64,000 bases of DNA from Verticillium longisporum (lineage: Eukaryota; Ascomycota; Sordariomycetes; Glomerellales; Plectosphaerellaceae). How positions within the stretch are numbered: position 1 is the stretch's first letter; every line of letters begins with the position of its first letter. Positions 42,721 to 55,186 of this stretch are shown here, piece by piece. Location of the stretch: assembly GCA_019188255.1 (NCBI GenBank), contig JAETXT010000001.1:5580001-5644000 (forward strand), read 5' to 3'. The position numbers and the translations under genes are program-made. The notes beneath the pieces were generated by a model. That model made no database searches, was not told the DNA's origin, and saw only the letters and a list, made by a program, of their open reading frames with translations.

Positions 42721-43336
42721 TACATAAAGGAGAGATGGGGAAAGGACAGGTATGTATACTGCTCTTTGAATGTTACCCGCTCTTCCATTCGGGCGACATA
42801 TTGACTAGACATGAAGTTCAAATCTCAGGCGTGCGGGCGACGGCTATCCGCGGCAAGTCACCAGGACAATGCCAAGTACTCTCATGACTTCCTAGGACGT
42901 CGGCCTTCGCCTCTCCAAGACAACGGAGCTCTCATGGACGCTCGCGGGCCACGTCTTGCTACCCTCTTCCCGCCTTGCCCGCTTCATCGTTCGATCAGGC
43001 GTGCAGCAGTCGCTGGAAGCCTCAACGCGAGAAGTGAGCAGCGAAGGAGTCTCGCCGATCTGATCCTGTCAACTCGGCGAGACGCACAACATGCGTACCC
43101 CACCAGACATCACGGTGCAAATGGCCGAAATTGACCAAGGACGAATGTGGCCGTCGCCTGCTTCGACTTTGCCCCACGAAGCATATATTTATAATCCGCC
43201 GTACTGACCCTCTTGCTCTGGGTAGATGAGCATCGTCAGCATGCAGGGGGTGGAAGGTGGAACAACGCTCAGGGGTCGGGATAGAGGGCTGCCGCTTCAA
43301 CGCGTAGGTCTAGGGTAGAGTCCAACAGGCTACATC
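42721..43336. other. No gene recognised
   Basis: Short frames only. Confidence 0.35.
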
Positions 43337-43723
43337 ATGTACAAGGAGAGTTCGATGTATGAGGTCTTGCACCAGATCTTAATGAACCTACCCAGCGTTG
43401 ATGCCACAGAGATGCTTCATCGACTGCGATCAGGGGCCGATGTTGAATCCGTTGTCACGCAGGTGAGGGATGGGGATATCCTAGCAAGTTCTTGGGGGCT
43501 CGGAGCTCTACCTCTCTTCCACCTCTCAAGCATCGAAGTGAACGGCGATACTCGGACCCAGGACCCACAGCCTCTGGACCGTAAAGGAGTACGATATCTG
43601 ATAACGCATGATGCGGTTTGTTCGGTTTTCTCGGTGTTATATCTGTTGCAATGCGCAATGACAAACGAGGTAGGAACAAACGGTAGTCACAGCAAGACCA
43701 CGTTAGATAAGACAGAGGCTTAA
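43337..43723 (+). pseudogene. Fragment resembling a Zn2Cys6 regulator middle region
   Basis: The frame MYEVLHQILMNLPSVDATEM followed by HRLRSGADVESVVTQVRDGD matches the helical segment that often follows the DNA-binding domain in a group of fungal Zn2Cys6 factors (pattern L..L...+..A.+++.R+R.G.D...V...DGD). No zinc cluster is found upstream, so this is likely a remnant. Confidence 0.4.
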
Positions 43724-44851
43724 AATCATTACTTCCTTCAAAGATGTAAAGAAATTATTGCCCAGCCAGGGTCCCTGACGTTAGCTGTCAAAGCTACTAG
43801 CCGTAACAGTCCTCGAGACTCGCCAGTTTCCTAGCTCGCTTTGTGGTCAAGAGCATTCTACACTAGAACTCATGACTGAGGGTTTTGCCACGTAGAACGA
43901 GTCTTAGGTGCGATGGCTACAAGGTAGAGACGCCGGTACAGGAACTAATCTGGATGTGCAAGTGATCAGGGTGAGATTTGGCCGACTGCAGGCCCTGGGA
44001 GAACCTGGCCAACGGACGGACTGGTTCTCAGCGCTCTAGTCAGCATTACGGCGCTGCCGTGTTTGAGGGGAAGGAAGGCTGGTGAGTTACCTTTATTTGT
44101 CTAGGTGTTCGAATTCAAGGTCAACGTAATGGGACAGGAAATGGGACCTGATGCCTTAAGAGATTTTATGTAACGACCCGGAACGATGGCCCTAGATAAG
44201 CCACAAACGTGGACAATTTGATCATGTTGCACAACGTGGTGCTGCATCGCCCGAAGCATATTCACCGACCCTGCGAACTGCAGAGTACGGGTATATCAAG
44301 AAGGCAACGGAGATCTACATAGTTTAACGTTAAAGCCCATTCCAAAGAGACGACTCAATTCACGTAAGAGAAGAGGTACATGGCACTTCCGAACAACCTT
44401 GCATTCGGTCATATACCGTAACTTGCTATGCCTAGCTAGCTAGATATCTACTTCGCTCTGATAAGTCAAATACCCTTTCAAAGTGTAGTGCGTTAGATGA
44501 GGAACGGCAAGAAACCCCAAAGTAGCCCCAGAGCGCACCCGCAGCAGAGACAGCCGACAGAAAACCCAAAGACGTCCCCTTGCTCTAGCCTAATCCATGA
44601 TGGCAGTGCGGACCGCATCGCCATTTGAAACCCGACTGCCAGCATGAAGGGAAGACAGCAAGCATACCAATCCAAAAAGAAGACAAAGCCCGCTCTGTAG
44701 AAACCGAAATGGCATGATGATATTCATCAGACTTGAATACCAACATTTGAGAACAGAGACAAACACTGCGAACGCACAAATGATTGAGACGACTCCAGCA
44801 TGAGACAGTTTCTGATATGAGGCGCGGTGATGACAGAAAGGGTCGAGTCGT
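43724..44851. other. No gene recognised
   Basis: More than 1 kb without a convincing frame. Confidence 0.5.
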
Positions 44852-45374
44852 TCAGAGATGTTCCATCACCGAGCGCCTTTTTAACGCTTCCTGTGCTTCT
44901 GGCGGAATCACGTCCGAGAGACGGAGCGGCAATGTGTGGCAGAATTTGTTGGCCAGATTACCGACACAGAGATATTTTGTTCCGACGTAAAAAGTCTTGG
45001 GGATTCCCGAAGCCACATCAGATACTTGAGTTGCGATAGCGTTAGCCGCACTCCGTATTCGGCTCACCGAATCTGGGAGAACAGTTTTGACAGTGCCTCC
45101 CAATCTGGATGTGACAGCGTCAACAAAGCTTGGTACTTTAGGCAGTTGTCTCCCTAGAACATCTTTGAGCTGCCGAGATAAATCAAGCTGCAGGTTATGT
45201 CAGTACCAGGCCCAATGCTCGGTCCTTCCGATCCTTCTTGAGTACCTCTATGGTAGCGACTCCCGACTTGGAATAGCCCTTGGAGAGTGACAAGGCAGCT
45301 AGAACAATGCAGCAAATCAAACAAAGTGTCATGGCGGCAATGAGGGTAGCTCTACAGCAGCTAGCTCTCCGCAT
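44852..45374 (-). CDS. Uncharacterised membrane-anchored small protein
   Basis: Exons 45374-45246 and 45187-44852 (58-bp intron, GTACTC..CTGCAG, phase 0) give 154 aa. The N-terminus MRRASCCRATLIAAMTLCLI is followed by CCIVLAALSL, a single hydrophobic segment acting as signal anchor; an inner start at 45332 would make it a signal peptide. The rest is LDLSRQLKDVLGRQLPKVPS, repeated amphipathic helix, a YVGTKYLCVGN loop and LPLRLSDVIPPEAQEALKRR. Two cysteines near the C-terminus may pair. No family recognised. Confidence 0.5.
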
Positions 45375-45514
45375 TATATGCGTTAGTGTTAGCGATTGCG
45401 GGTGGACTTTAGCGTATATGGCGATCGGCAGAGGATGTTGCCGCCGGAGTGTAGATTTTAGAAAGAGTCCTCCTGAAGAATGAATCCAGAGGTCTCAGGA
45501 CGGCCTCTTATGGC

Positions 45515-46006
45515 TTGGAGGGATGCTCATGGAGGAAGGCTCTGGACATGGTTCTGAATAGGCTCAAAGATAGTCCTGGAAGTGGTCCTGGAAGTGGTCC
45601 TAGAAGTGGTCCTAGGAGTGATCCTAGAAGTGATCCTAGAAGTGGTCCTAGAAGTGGTCCTAGTGATGGTCACTTCGCCGAACTCATTGCAGCACTAGGC
45701 CCACCACCTCCAGGGCTTCTCAATCGGCATCGCAACAGAGCGCTCGAGTACTGGGATGAACATGGTAGGCATGATGGAAGCCTACTCCGTATTGAATTTT
45801 TCCAACACTTCTAACCATTCTCTGTCTGCTCAGGAAACTGGAGCGAGTTTGTGCCTATACCGAAGGAGAGGACTCTCGAGGCAGCTGAAACCAAACTCGA
45901 GGATAATACCAAGTTCCTCCAGTTCATTCGAAGAGCCCTTACCTGGGATCCGGACGCTCGCCCTACAGCGAAGGAACTTCTGCAAGACCCGTGGTTGAAG
46001 GACTAG
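45515..46006 (+). pseudogene. SRPK-like protein-kinase C-lobe fragment
   Basis: After a repeat tract, the frame reads GHFAELIAALGPPPPGLLNR and ALEYWDEHG. A 71-bp intron (GTAGGC..CTGCTCAG) follows, then NWSEFVPIPKERTLEAAETK and FLQFIRRALTWDPDARPTAK, ending ELLQDPWLKD. This is the last subdomain of a CMGC/SRPK-type kinase (W.PxARPTAxELLxDPWL). The catalytic parts are missing upstream, replaced by the SGPR repeat, so it is a truncated gene. Confidence 0.65.
45575..45680 (+). repeat. 12-bp tandem repeat (AGTGGTCCTAGA)
   Basis: About eight copies of a 12-bp unit, mixing AGTGGTCCT and AGTGATCCT variants, encoding Ser-(Gly/Asp)-Pro-(Gly/Arg) repeats. It abuts the kinase fragment. Confidence 0.85.
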
Positions 46007-47472
46007 GCTAGGTTGCCGAGTTGCTTCATTATTCCATCAATACCCCAAACGTTATTTCCTCGGAGCATGCCCCTGGCTTTGCGTCTGGCAGATTGGTGGC
46101 CTTCTTGGCCTTGGCCTTGCGTGTCAACGGAGGCAAGGCCACAGCTGGCTGCGCGAGTACGATGGTGTCCCCACCGGACCCTTTGATACCTATCTTAATC
46201 GAAGGTACTGGGCAGATGTAACCTGACGGCCAGTGGCGAGGTAGATACACAGCTGGACAGAGTATCAGGCTGTTGACGGCAGTGACGACGTTGTTGTTGC
46301 TTGGTTGGCAGGGGTCGGGAAGGTAAATTGCGCAGTATGTTCCAGCCAGGGCTTAGGAGCTTGGGATAAGTAATGAGCCTGTAATAGGGTAAGTTGGGGA
46401 AGGGGGAGGTAAAACCAATTGCTAGATATCGAAGGTGCTTCAGCACTTACGACAGTGACGAAGACTGAATAAAATTCGAACCTGGCGTGGGTAATCTTCT
46501 GGTGTAAATATTCTTGGCAATGGGAAAGACATTCAACTTGCCCTGAGAGCGAATCTCATGGGGCGTACTACGGCTTCATGTAAGCTCCCGAGCCGCAAAA
46601 CCAAATGCCATAAGCAGCGCCATGGTGAGGCGGGCAGGCTCAGGACCCAAAAACGGGTACCATGGAGGCGAACACGGAAAGTGACATGAGAAAGGCGTCG
46701 ATCTACAGGCCGCGCATGGGAGAGGGGGAAGGCTCCTTACCTCCCACCACCACGCAGGTAGGGTAAGATCACTAGCAACGAAATATACGTCGTCGCTCTA
46801 CATACGATCGTCATCTGTGCTCTGCGTAAGCATCATGCCTCAGCAGGCTAGTGAGGGGCCACGGACCGGATCCACGATTCCCGTGGGTGCTTGATGTTGG
46901 CGATTCTTCGCTGAACCGTCATTTTCTTCCTTTGGTATGATGATCCCTACGGGGATACTGTCGTTCAGATCGGCAATTATGCAATCCAACCTCCTGCAGC
47001 TCGTCTTGTGTGTGAGACTGGAAACGGCCTTGTCTGGTTTTCTGCAACATGGACTGTTGTTGGCCCCACAACTGCCTGAGAAGGGAAGTGTGTTATGCGC
47101 ACTGGGGTTCATGTAAAGTGTCTTCAAGTACGTTACCTTATACGAGTATAATCTTCTGCTGTCTGAACATCCACTCGACTGCCTTCCTCGCCAGAGACCC
47201 TCTCTCACACACGCCACTCTCATCTCATCCAAACAAAGTCCAGGACGTAACATGACATTCATATACTCATCACGGGGGTATCTATCCAAATTTCCCACTA
47301 GGGCATCCCACCCCAAGTAGCTCTTCAGCCTCCCAAAATACAAATGCAAAACCCGCTTGACCTCTGTCCAAAGGAAAACGATCTGACAGATGGCAGAGGG
47401 GCTTGAACCACCCAACCTGCAAAGCCTCCCACGTCACATGTTCGTACACACCTGGTCACCTTTTTGGTTTGC
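46007..47472. other. No confident gene; downstream of the histidine kinase
   Basis: A 191-codon minus-strand frame at 47415-46840 is not recognisable. Confidence 0.35.
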
Positions 47473-50400
47473 TCACGTCGTAACAGCCGCTGCCTCCGGC
47501 TCGGGCGACTGGCCCTCCTCTGTCTCACCGAGTCCGCGCTCCTTTAGGATCGTGCGCAGCTCCCTCATCCGAACCGGCTTCGTCAAAAACAGGTCCAGCC
47601 CGCTCGCGAACCCTTCCTTCCGAGCGTCCTGCGACCCCAGCCCTGTGATGGCGATAATGGTCGTGGGGTCGAGCTTGTGCAACCGCTCGAACTGCCGGAT
47701 GCGTCGCGTCGACTCGAGGCCGTCCATGACGGGCATGTTAATATCCATCAGGATGCAGCAGAACTTCTCAGGGTTTGCGGAGAATGCATCGAGGGCTTGT
47801 TGGCCGTTCATCGAGGTGCAATGTTCGCGACCGAGACGTTTCATAAAAATGCAGAGGATCTGCGATGGTTAGGGGCGCTTTCGCGATGGAGTGGCGGGGA
47901 GACATACCTTGAGATTAATAATGTTGTCGTCCACAATGAGGAATTGTGGGCGGTCGCATGCTTGAGGCGATATGGTTGCAGTACTGTCGCTGCTCCTTGA
48001 GTTGGTTTCAATGATCTCATTGCCTTCGGCCTGCTCGTTGGCACCATCTGCCTCAGTGACTGCCTCGGCGAGGCTAGGCGCTTTGATGGCACTGGCTGCT
48101 TCGAGTTCCTTGATGCTGTTGGCTTCAGCAGAAGCCGGCGCCGGAGTACGCCGCTGCGGCAGCGCCAGCTCAAAGTCCGGGTCGATGTCCATGTTCCAGA
48201 GACGGGACCCTATGCCCGACACGTTGGCCTGTCCCAGGTTTTCGATAGAACTCAACTCCTTGGTGCCGCTACAATGCAGACTGTTGGCCCCTGAATTGCT
48301 CTTCTTGACATTCGAGACAGATGCCGCCGCGACCGTGTTGACCACCTTCAGCTGCTTCCACCGGGTCAAGGCTGTGGCAACCGCTTTCCCGAACTTTCTC
48401 GGCGTGATTCTAGATCTCGTCAGTACTGGCCGCTGTGGAGAGTTTCACGGTCTACATACGGCTGATGAATAAACTCAAAAACGGCGCCCGCCGCTGTCTG
48501 CTTGAGCACAGCGTCAAACTTGATCGAATTGCCCGCGTTGTGGCAGACAACGATGCCCGGCAGGGGATGCTCCTTGATGCTGCGAGCGTCAAGTTGGCTA
48601 AAAGCAGCCTCGCTGTAAATGACAACATCGGCATCGGGAGCGACCGTGCCGTCGTTACCGCTGGATTTACATAGTTGCATGTTGTACCAGTTCAGTGGGA
48701 GGGAGTCAATGGGTACCGCCGAAGAACCATGCACACGAATGGGTCCCAGGGTCTTGTCGGTGAAACCAGTCGTTGCGACCCGAATTGACTGCAAAATCTG
48801 GCTGTCAAACGAGAAACGGGCGTCGGGTTCCTTTAGCCGCTCTTGCCTTTGAGAGAAAGTCAGGGGCAGAGAGACCGTCACGGTGGTACCCCTGCCGACG
48901 CGACTCTTGACGGTTATGGACCCCCAAGTGAGGCGACAATGTGCCGGACGAGACTCAAACCGAGCCCGGTACCGGGAGCGAGGTGGTTTTCCTGCGAGAA
49001 CGGGGTGAAGAGCTTGGTGCGAAGGAACTCTTCGGTGATGCCCTTGCCCGTGTCGGCGACGACGACGACGGCCTGGGAAGACGTAGGGGAATTCTTGACG
49101 CCAGCCTCCTCCTGTTTGAGGCTGATCTTGACATGGCCGTGAGACGTGTACTTGAGCGCGTTTCCGAAAAGGTTCATAATAATGCGCCGGATCGCTCCCG
49201 GTTGAGTGCTGAAGGTCCACGCGGGGTTGGGATCAATGTCGACGATGACCTGCACGTTGCCAATGTGGGTCGGCAGGTTGTCTGGGTTGATCCGCGACTT
49301 GCTCATGTCGGTCGAGTAAATGGTATCCAGACGTTCTTGCGCCGGGCTCATGGGCCCCTGGGCACCATGCCTGGTCAGTTGCGCGGCCACCATGTGCTGG
49401 AAGCTGTGTCCGATGAAGACGCTTTCAATGACTTCTTCGGCAAGCAAGTCAACTTGGACATCTGATACGAGCGTCATCATGCCGGCTTCGATGTTCGTCG
49501 GTTCCTGGTCTTCGTGTAGGAGACCACGGCGGCCCTTTTGTTTCTCCGACGTGCTTTCGAAGCTCGCAGGAATGTGTTGATCTTGCTATGTGCCAGCAAC
49601 TGCGAGAGGTCAGCATGAGAGACAGAGAGAGAGAGACCTTGGAAGTTGCAGAACTCACATGATCAATGATGTCGAGGAGCGTCTTGCCGGAAATCTCAAT
49701 AGTGTGAACCACGTCAACCTGGAAAGCATCCAGCTGGGTACCGTGTAGCAGCTCAGTAGCGGCCACGATGCCGTGTAGTGGGGATCGCAACTCATGGCTC
49801 AAAGATCCTAAGATGTCCGCCTTAGCCTTGTCGGCTACGGCTGCGTCCAATCGCCTGATCTCCGCCATGGTGATCATGCCAAACGCCCTCAGATACGGCA
49901 GATCTGCAATCGTCGTGATCATGCGCGCCGAGTTCTTGCTCCATACGAAACCGCCCGCATGCCATCTCTCTTTGTAAGGATCCCACAGGGGTACCATGGC
50001 CACGCTCCGTGCGCCAGGGAAGAGCGAACCGATAGTCATGGCCTCGTTCCTGCGGGAGTAGGGCGACCCTTTCACCTTGGCCGCCGACCTGGGAAGCTTG
50101 GGCTGCGAGGCGTTCTCCTTGGCATCAGGTTCCTGGGACGAGGGATCCGAATCCTCGACGGACGATTCGCCTGAATACCAGGAGCCGGCTTGGTCGAAGC
50201 TGAAGATCTCGCCATTCGGGTAGCGACGCATGAGCTTCTTCAGAAACTTGTCAGTCAGCGTCGGCAGTGTATTGGCCTCGGCTTCCGCCTGGTTAAATAT
50301 ATTGGGTACGGGGTGGTTGTGGGACGTGGATCTGCCAAAGACATGACAAGGTGTTTCTTCGTCGCTGATTCCGGACTTCCCAGACCCGCTGTCCTCGCTG

Positions 50401-51628
50401 CTTGAGGTTGGGTCGTCTGAACCAGTAGAGGACTTGTGCGGCGCCGGGCTAAACATCCCGCCAAATGACCCGACACTGGCGTCGAGGAACAAGGCTCCAT
50501 CAACGTCGAGCGACTCCCGGATGATGTGAGCAGCCTTGGCAAAGATGCGATCGATTTCGGCCGGGTGGGGATCCACAGGCGGCACGCTCGAAGCGTTGGT
50601 GCTCATCGTGCCAAACGTGTCGGCAGAACCTGCGCAGGAGCCGGCCTGGCAGTCGATGGAGGCAGTACTCAGGCTTGGGCGGCGGATGAGTTCGGGGCAC
50701 TGGTCCGTGGCCTCCAAGAGACCATCTTCGCCAACATCGATGTAGGGCACATCAGGAACAGGGAGGTCATCTGGTTCGTAGGGTTGGGCTTCGGCGACGT
50801 GATGGTCGGTGGTGGACCACCAGGTGGCGGGCTGGTCTCTGCCCTGGATAAAGTGGCCCAGACCCTGCACCATGCGCTCGCTGCGGATGTAGCTCTCGGT
50901 ACGGCGCCTCGACTCGAGGTGGCCCATGATGGTCTGGGCGAGGTCGGCCAGGAACTGGACCTGGTCGGGGGAAGCGACTGGCGGGGCTCGGGGTCGAAGA
51001 CGGAGAGAACACCAATGTTGAAGCCCTTGGGCGAGCGAATGGGTACGCCGGCATAGAAGCGGTGGTTTGGTGCCTGCTTGACGAAGGAGCGGGTGTTGAA
51101 GCGCGGGTCGGCGGCGAGATCGGGGACGACAAGGACGGGAAGCGTGCCCTGTACCGTTTCGGTGGGGATTGCCTCATGGGCGTCGGCGTCGACGAGAACG
51201 TGGTCACAGATGCCAAAGGCACGAGGGACCGCCGTGCCGCAGAGCCACAGGTGGTCTTGGATACGGGTGGCATTGGCGTGGAGGGGGATGGTGGGCGTGG
51301 CTTCGGCGACGATGTACTGACGACGGCTGTCGAAGAGGGAGACGAGGGCGCGCGAGGCGTTCAGACGGAGAGCACATAGCTGGGCGAGGGCGGTCAGGTT
51401 GGTGTCGGAGCAGGAGGTGAGGGCGTCGCGGGGGATGGGACGTTCGAGTTCGTTGACGACAGTTTTCGAGATGAGTAGGGAGTCGTATCTGCAGGGTGTC
51501 AGTCCGTTCGGTTCTGTGTGGCGTTGGAAGCGGGGGTTGTCTGGGTACTTCAGTCTCAGACTCGCGGGCACCGCCCATGGCTCCGTTTCCCTAGTAGGCG
51601 GGGATTGCAGCAGAGGCTGCGAAAGCAT
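47473..51628 (-). CDS. GAF-domain hybrid sensor histidine kinase (with frame breaks)
   Basis: ATG at 51628. A 60-bp intron (51548-51489) follows exon 1. Then a GAF-like sensor (LTALAQLCALRLNASRALVS, LWLCGTAVPRAFGICDHVLV), a long variable linker, HisKA (KADILGSLSHELRSPLHGIV, phospho-His in SHELRSP), HATPase (NLFGNALKYT, VADTGKGI, FTPFSQE, GTGLGLSL) and a receiver domain (VDDNIINLK|, phospho-Asp in ILMDINMPVMDG, AITG, LTKPV). Introns also lie near 49660-49590, 48460-48410 and 47908-47860. Such kinases relay phosphate through Ypd1-type transmitters to response regulators. The frame breaks at a run of five at 50967-50971 and of five at 48921-48925, where a sixth base is expected, and somewhere in 49520-49590. 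All catalytic motifs are intact, so sequence error is possible. Confidence 0.85.
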
Positions 51629-52333
51629 GGAGAGGGTTGGTTTTCAACCTGGTGATGTTGAGGCTGGCTTTGGTCGTGCAATGGGTTGGCGGGCGAGGGA
51701 GGACGAGGACATTGAAAGTGACGCGAACGAGGAGGGACGATTGACTGTGCGCAGGACGAGATGCTTTGGAGTTGGTAACGGACTGTGGTTTTCCCCAGGG
51801 GACACGGGGGAAGGGGCCGAGAGGAGGGAGTGGTCCGGAGCCTGGCCAGACTCTGTAGCGGTCCAACGACGTCAGAAGGTCTGTACAACTATCCGTGGTA
51901 CCGTTGCGCTGGCCGCTTCTTGTCGGTAGCGTACTTGTTGCTTCTTACAGTGCCTGAAGGCTTAGGTTTCGGGGCAAGCCAGCCGGATAAATCGTCGATT
52001 GGCCGATCTCCGGGGCCTTCGTTTCGTAGGTGGTAGGTGGTTGGTAGGTTGGTAGGTTGGTAGGTTGGTAGGTTGGTAGGTTGGTAGGTTGGTAGGTTGG
52101 TAGGTTGGTAGGTTGGTAGGTTGGTAGGTTGGTAGGTTGGTAGGTTGGTAGGTTGGTAGGTTGGTATGTTCGCCGCAGAGGCGGCCAGCCGGGGCAGTGA
52201 TATTCTTTAATTCATCAACCTCTGAACCTAGTGCGCCCCCAACTGCCGCCTCTGCGCCTACAAGACCAGGCTCCACAGCCGCCCAGAAGAAATCGATCCT
52301 CATTCCCATCCATCATCCTATACGCTCTCAATC
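51629..52333. promoter_or_regulatory. Divergent promoter region of histidine kinase and NLR
   Basis: Both genes start facing outward from this 705-bp interval. It contains the 8-bp tandem repeat at 52028-52166. No other site was recognised. Confidence 0.5.
52028..52166. repeat. 8-bp tandem repeat (GGTTGGTA)n
   Basis: Sixteen to seventeen nearly perfect copies of GGTTGGTA. It is not the telomere unit. It lies between two divergent genes, 170 bp before the NLR start. Confidence 0.95.
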
Positions 52334-55186
52334 ATGCCCGACAACGACATCCGCCTGCTCGCCCTCGACGGCGTGCGGCGTCCGTGGCCTCTCCTCCCTT
52401 ATGATCCTGCGCAACCTCATGACCACCATCAACCCCGACAACCCGCCCAAGCCTTGCGACTACTTAGACATGATCGGCGGCCTCATCACCGTCATGCGCG
52501 GCCGCCTGCGCATGTCCGTCGACGACTGCATCACCGCCTACGCCTCCCTATCCGACGAGGTGTTCGAGAAGAAGAGCGACAGAGTCAGAATCAACGGGCA
52601 ACTGCAGGGAAGGTTCGACAGCAAGGCTCTCGAACGGGCCATCAAACAGATCCTCAAGCGTACCGGCCACGACGAGAATGCCCTCCTCAAGGACGCTTCC
52701 AATATATGCAGAGTGTACGCCTACATTCGTGTCTCTTTTAATCACAGCTGACCCTACAGGTTCGTCTGCGCGACGAGCAAGGAAACCGCCGACACCGTCT
52801 GTCTGACGAGCTACCGCTCCCCCAGGTCGACCCACCTGCTCGACTGCACCACCGTCTGGAAGGCCTGCTGCGTCACCTCCGCCGCCACCACCTTGTTCGA
52901 CGCCGTGACCATCGGCTCCTTCGGCGACCAGTTCGTCGATGGCGCCCTCGGCACGAATAACCCCATCTCCGCCCTCTGGACCCAGGTCCAGGACGTGTGG
53001 GGCGATCGCCTGCGGGGCTGCCTACGTGTCGATCGGCACGGGAGTGCCCGCCCTACGACCGGTGCGGGACGACGCGCTAGGGATCTAGGCGACGCTGAAG
53101 GAACTCGCGACGGAAACCGAAAAGACAGCCGAGCAGTTCCGCCGCGACAAGGCCGAGCTCGACGACGACGGCCGCTACTTCCGCTTTAATGTCGTCCGCG
53201 GCCTCAAGCATATCGGCCTAGAGGAGTCAAAGAGGAAGGCGGAGATTGCAGCAGCTACGGGACGGTATGTCGCGTCGCAAGAGGCGTTGAAGCGCATGAG
53301 GACGTGCACCAACGGTCTCGCGAGGAGGCAGTGTTAGTCATTCCCATAGCCAGGAATATATTGTTACTATCACCTGCTAATTGATCGCCAACTCGTTAGA
53401 CCTCGGCCCGTACAAGACGCCCTTCAGCCTACAGGGCGTGCCCGTGTCGGCCAAGTTCGTCGACAGGCCGTCCGACACGGCCCGCTTGGAGGAATGCCTC
53501 CTCTCCCGGCGGTCGCACCGAAAGGGGAAGAAGGTCTTTGTGCTGCATGGACTCGGCGGCGTTGGTAAGACGCAGCTGGCCGTCGACTTCGCCCGACGCC
53601 ACCAAGCCGCGTTCAGCTCGGTCTTCTGGCTCGACGGCCGTTCGGACGACCGGCTGAGGCGGAGTATCGCCGGGTGTATCAACAGAATACCTGAGGGACA
53701 GATTCCCTTGGCAAGCCGGCAGCAGGCCGAGGGACGCAGTGTGGAGGACTTGGGCGCGGCGGTGGTCAGCGTAATGGCGTGGCGCGGACGGCCAGACAAC
53801 CACAGCTGACTTCTCGTCTTTGACAACGTCGACCTGGACCACGAACAGGGCGGGGTGGTGGGTGTGTACGATGTCAGGCAGTATATGCCGTGGGACCACG
53901 GGCCAGTCCTGGTCACGACGCGGGTGTCGCGGCTGGCGCAGCTGGCGCCGCCGGGCAACTCGTGCAAACTGGCCAAGGTCGACGATGGCCTCGGCAGGGC
54001 CATCCTTGAGGCGTGGTATGGCGGTGAGCTTGGTGAGTGGTCCTGCACTTGTTGTTGCGACAGAGCTTACGGCTAACGTCACATCATACCCCGACGCCGA
54101 CCGGCTCCTGAACCTCCTTGACGACCTACCACTGGCGCTAGCCCAGGCGGCCTCCTAACTCTGGGAAACAGGAATCAGTATTGCGAAGTACTTGAAGATC
54201 TACCAACACCAGTGGGACGTGTTGATGGCCTCTGAATCGGGCCACCCCTTGCTAGACTATGAACAGGGCAGCATCGCGACGACCTGGACGGTGTCGCTCC
54301 GACAGATCGAGGATATGAACGCCGCCGCCGCCGCTAGCCTGCTGCGCCTCTGGGCCTTTCTCGACAACAAGCATATGTGGCATGGGCTGTTGACAGTGGC
54401 AGCCGGCGGTGGCTCACAGCAATGGCCCGGGTGGCTCAAGGAGCTGGCCGGCAGCGAAGTGCGATTTCTCGACGCCATCCGGCTTCTCCTCCGCTACTCC
54501 ATGATCGAGACACAAGAGGGTACCGGCGACGGCTACTCAATGCACCCGGTTGTGCACACATGGGCGTCGCACCTGGACGGCCGCAGTCGCGGGGCAGAGC
54601 AGGCGCGGCTGGGGCTCATGATGGTCGGACTGTCGGTACCGACTTCCGATGAGAAGGAATATTGGGTGGTGCAGCAGCAGCTCTTGCCACATGCGCAGCG
54701 GTGCGCGGAATGGATGCAGAGCGGATCTCCCGACATTTTCAAGCATATTGACCAAAGTATATTCAGGCCTCTTAATAGCCTGGGAACCCTCTACGCGGAC
54801 CAAGGTAAGCTGGCGGAGGCGGAGGAGATGTATCGGCGAGCGCTGGCCGGTCGTGAGAAGGCCCTTCGACCGACCGCACGGACACTCTTGGCACCGTCAA
54901 TAACCGGGGGCTTCTCTATAAGAACCAAGGCAAGCTAGCCGAAGCGGCGGGGATGTATCGGCGAGCGCTGGCCGGCCGTGAGAAAGCCCTTGGACCCAAC
55001 CACACGGACACTCTCCGCACCGGCAACAACCTGGGAATCCTCTACGCGAACCAAGGCAAGCTGGCCGAGGCAGAGGAGATGTTTCAACGAGCACTGGCCG
55101 GCTATGAGAACGCCCTTGGACCCGACCATCCAACCACAAAGTTAGTGTCGCGCAATCGAGACCAACTACGACACATTACAGGTTAG
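52334..55186 (+). pseudogene. Patatin-NB-ARC-TPR NLR (STAND) gene, inactivated
   Basis: Starts MPDNDIRLLALDG; a one-base shift in the GGGVRG region leads to VRGLSSLMILRNLMTTINPD and KPCDYLDMIGG. The expected GTSTG nucleophile elbow is missing, with LITVM following directly. The second catalytic motif VDGALGTNNP remains. Then a TAG stop (53086-53088, GI-TAG-ATLKEL), an NB-ARC domain with intact P-loop GLGGVGKTQLA (about 53550), a TGA at 53807 before LLVFDNVD (Walker B), DDLPLALAQAAS-TAA-LWETGISIA, an effector-linker helix region, and about three TPRs (GKLAEAEEMYRRALAGREKA, with a shift at about 54890). Such fungal NLRs mediate regulated cell death and allorecognition. This copy is dead. Confidence 0.85.

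Noticed and set aside
47395..47430. GGTTCAAGCCC on the minus strand as a tRNA T-arm
   Set aside because: No matching A box or acceptor stem upstream.
50526..51056. 176-codon plus-strand ORF over the histidine kinase
   Set aside because: Shadow of the GAF/linker exon; composition is an artefact of the opposite frame.
52028..52166. Interstitial telomere repeat
   Set aside because: The unit is GGTTGGTA, not TTAGGG.
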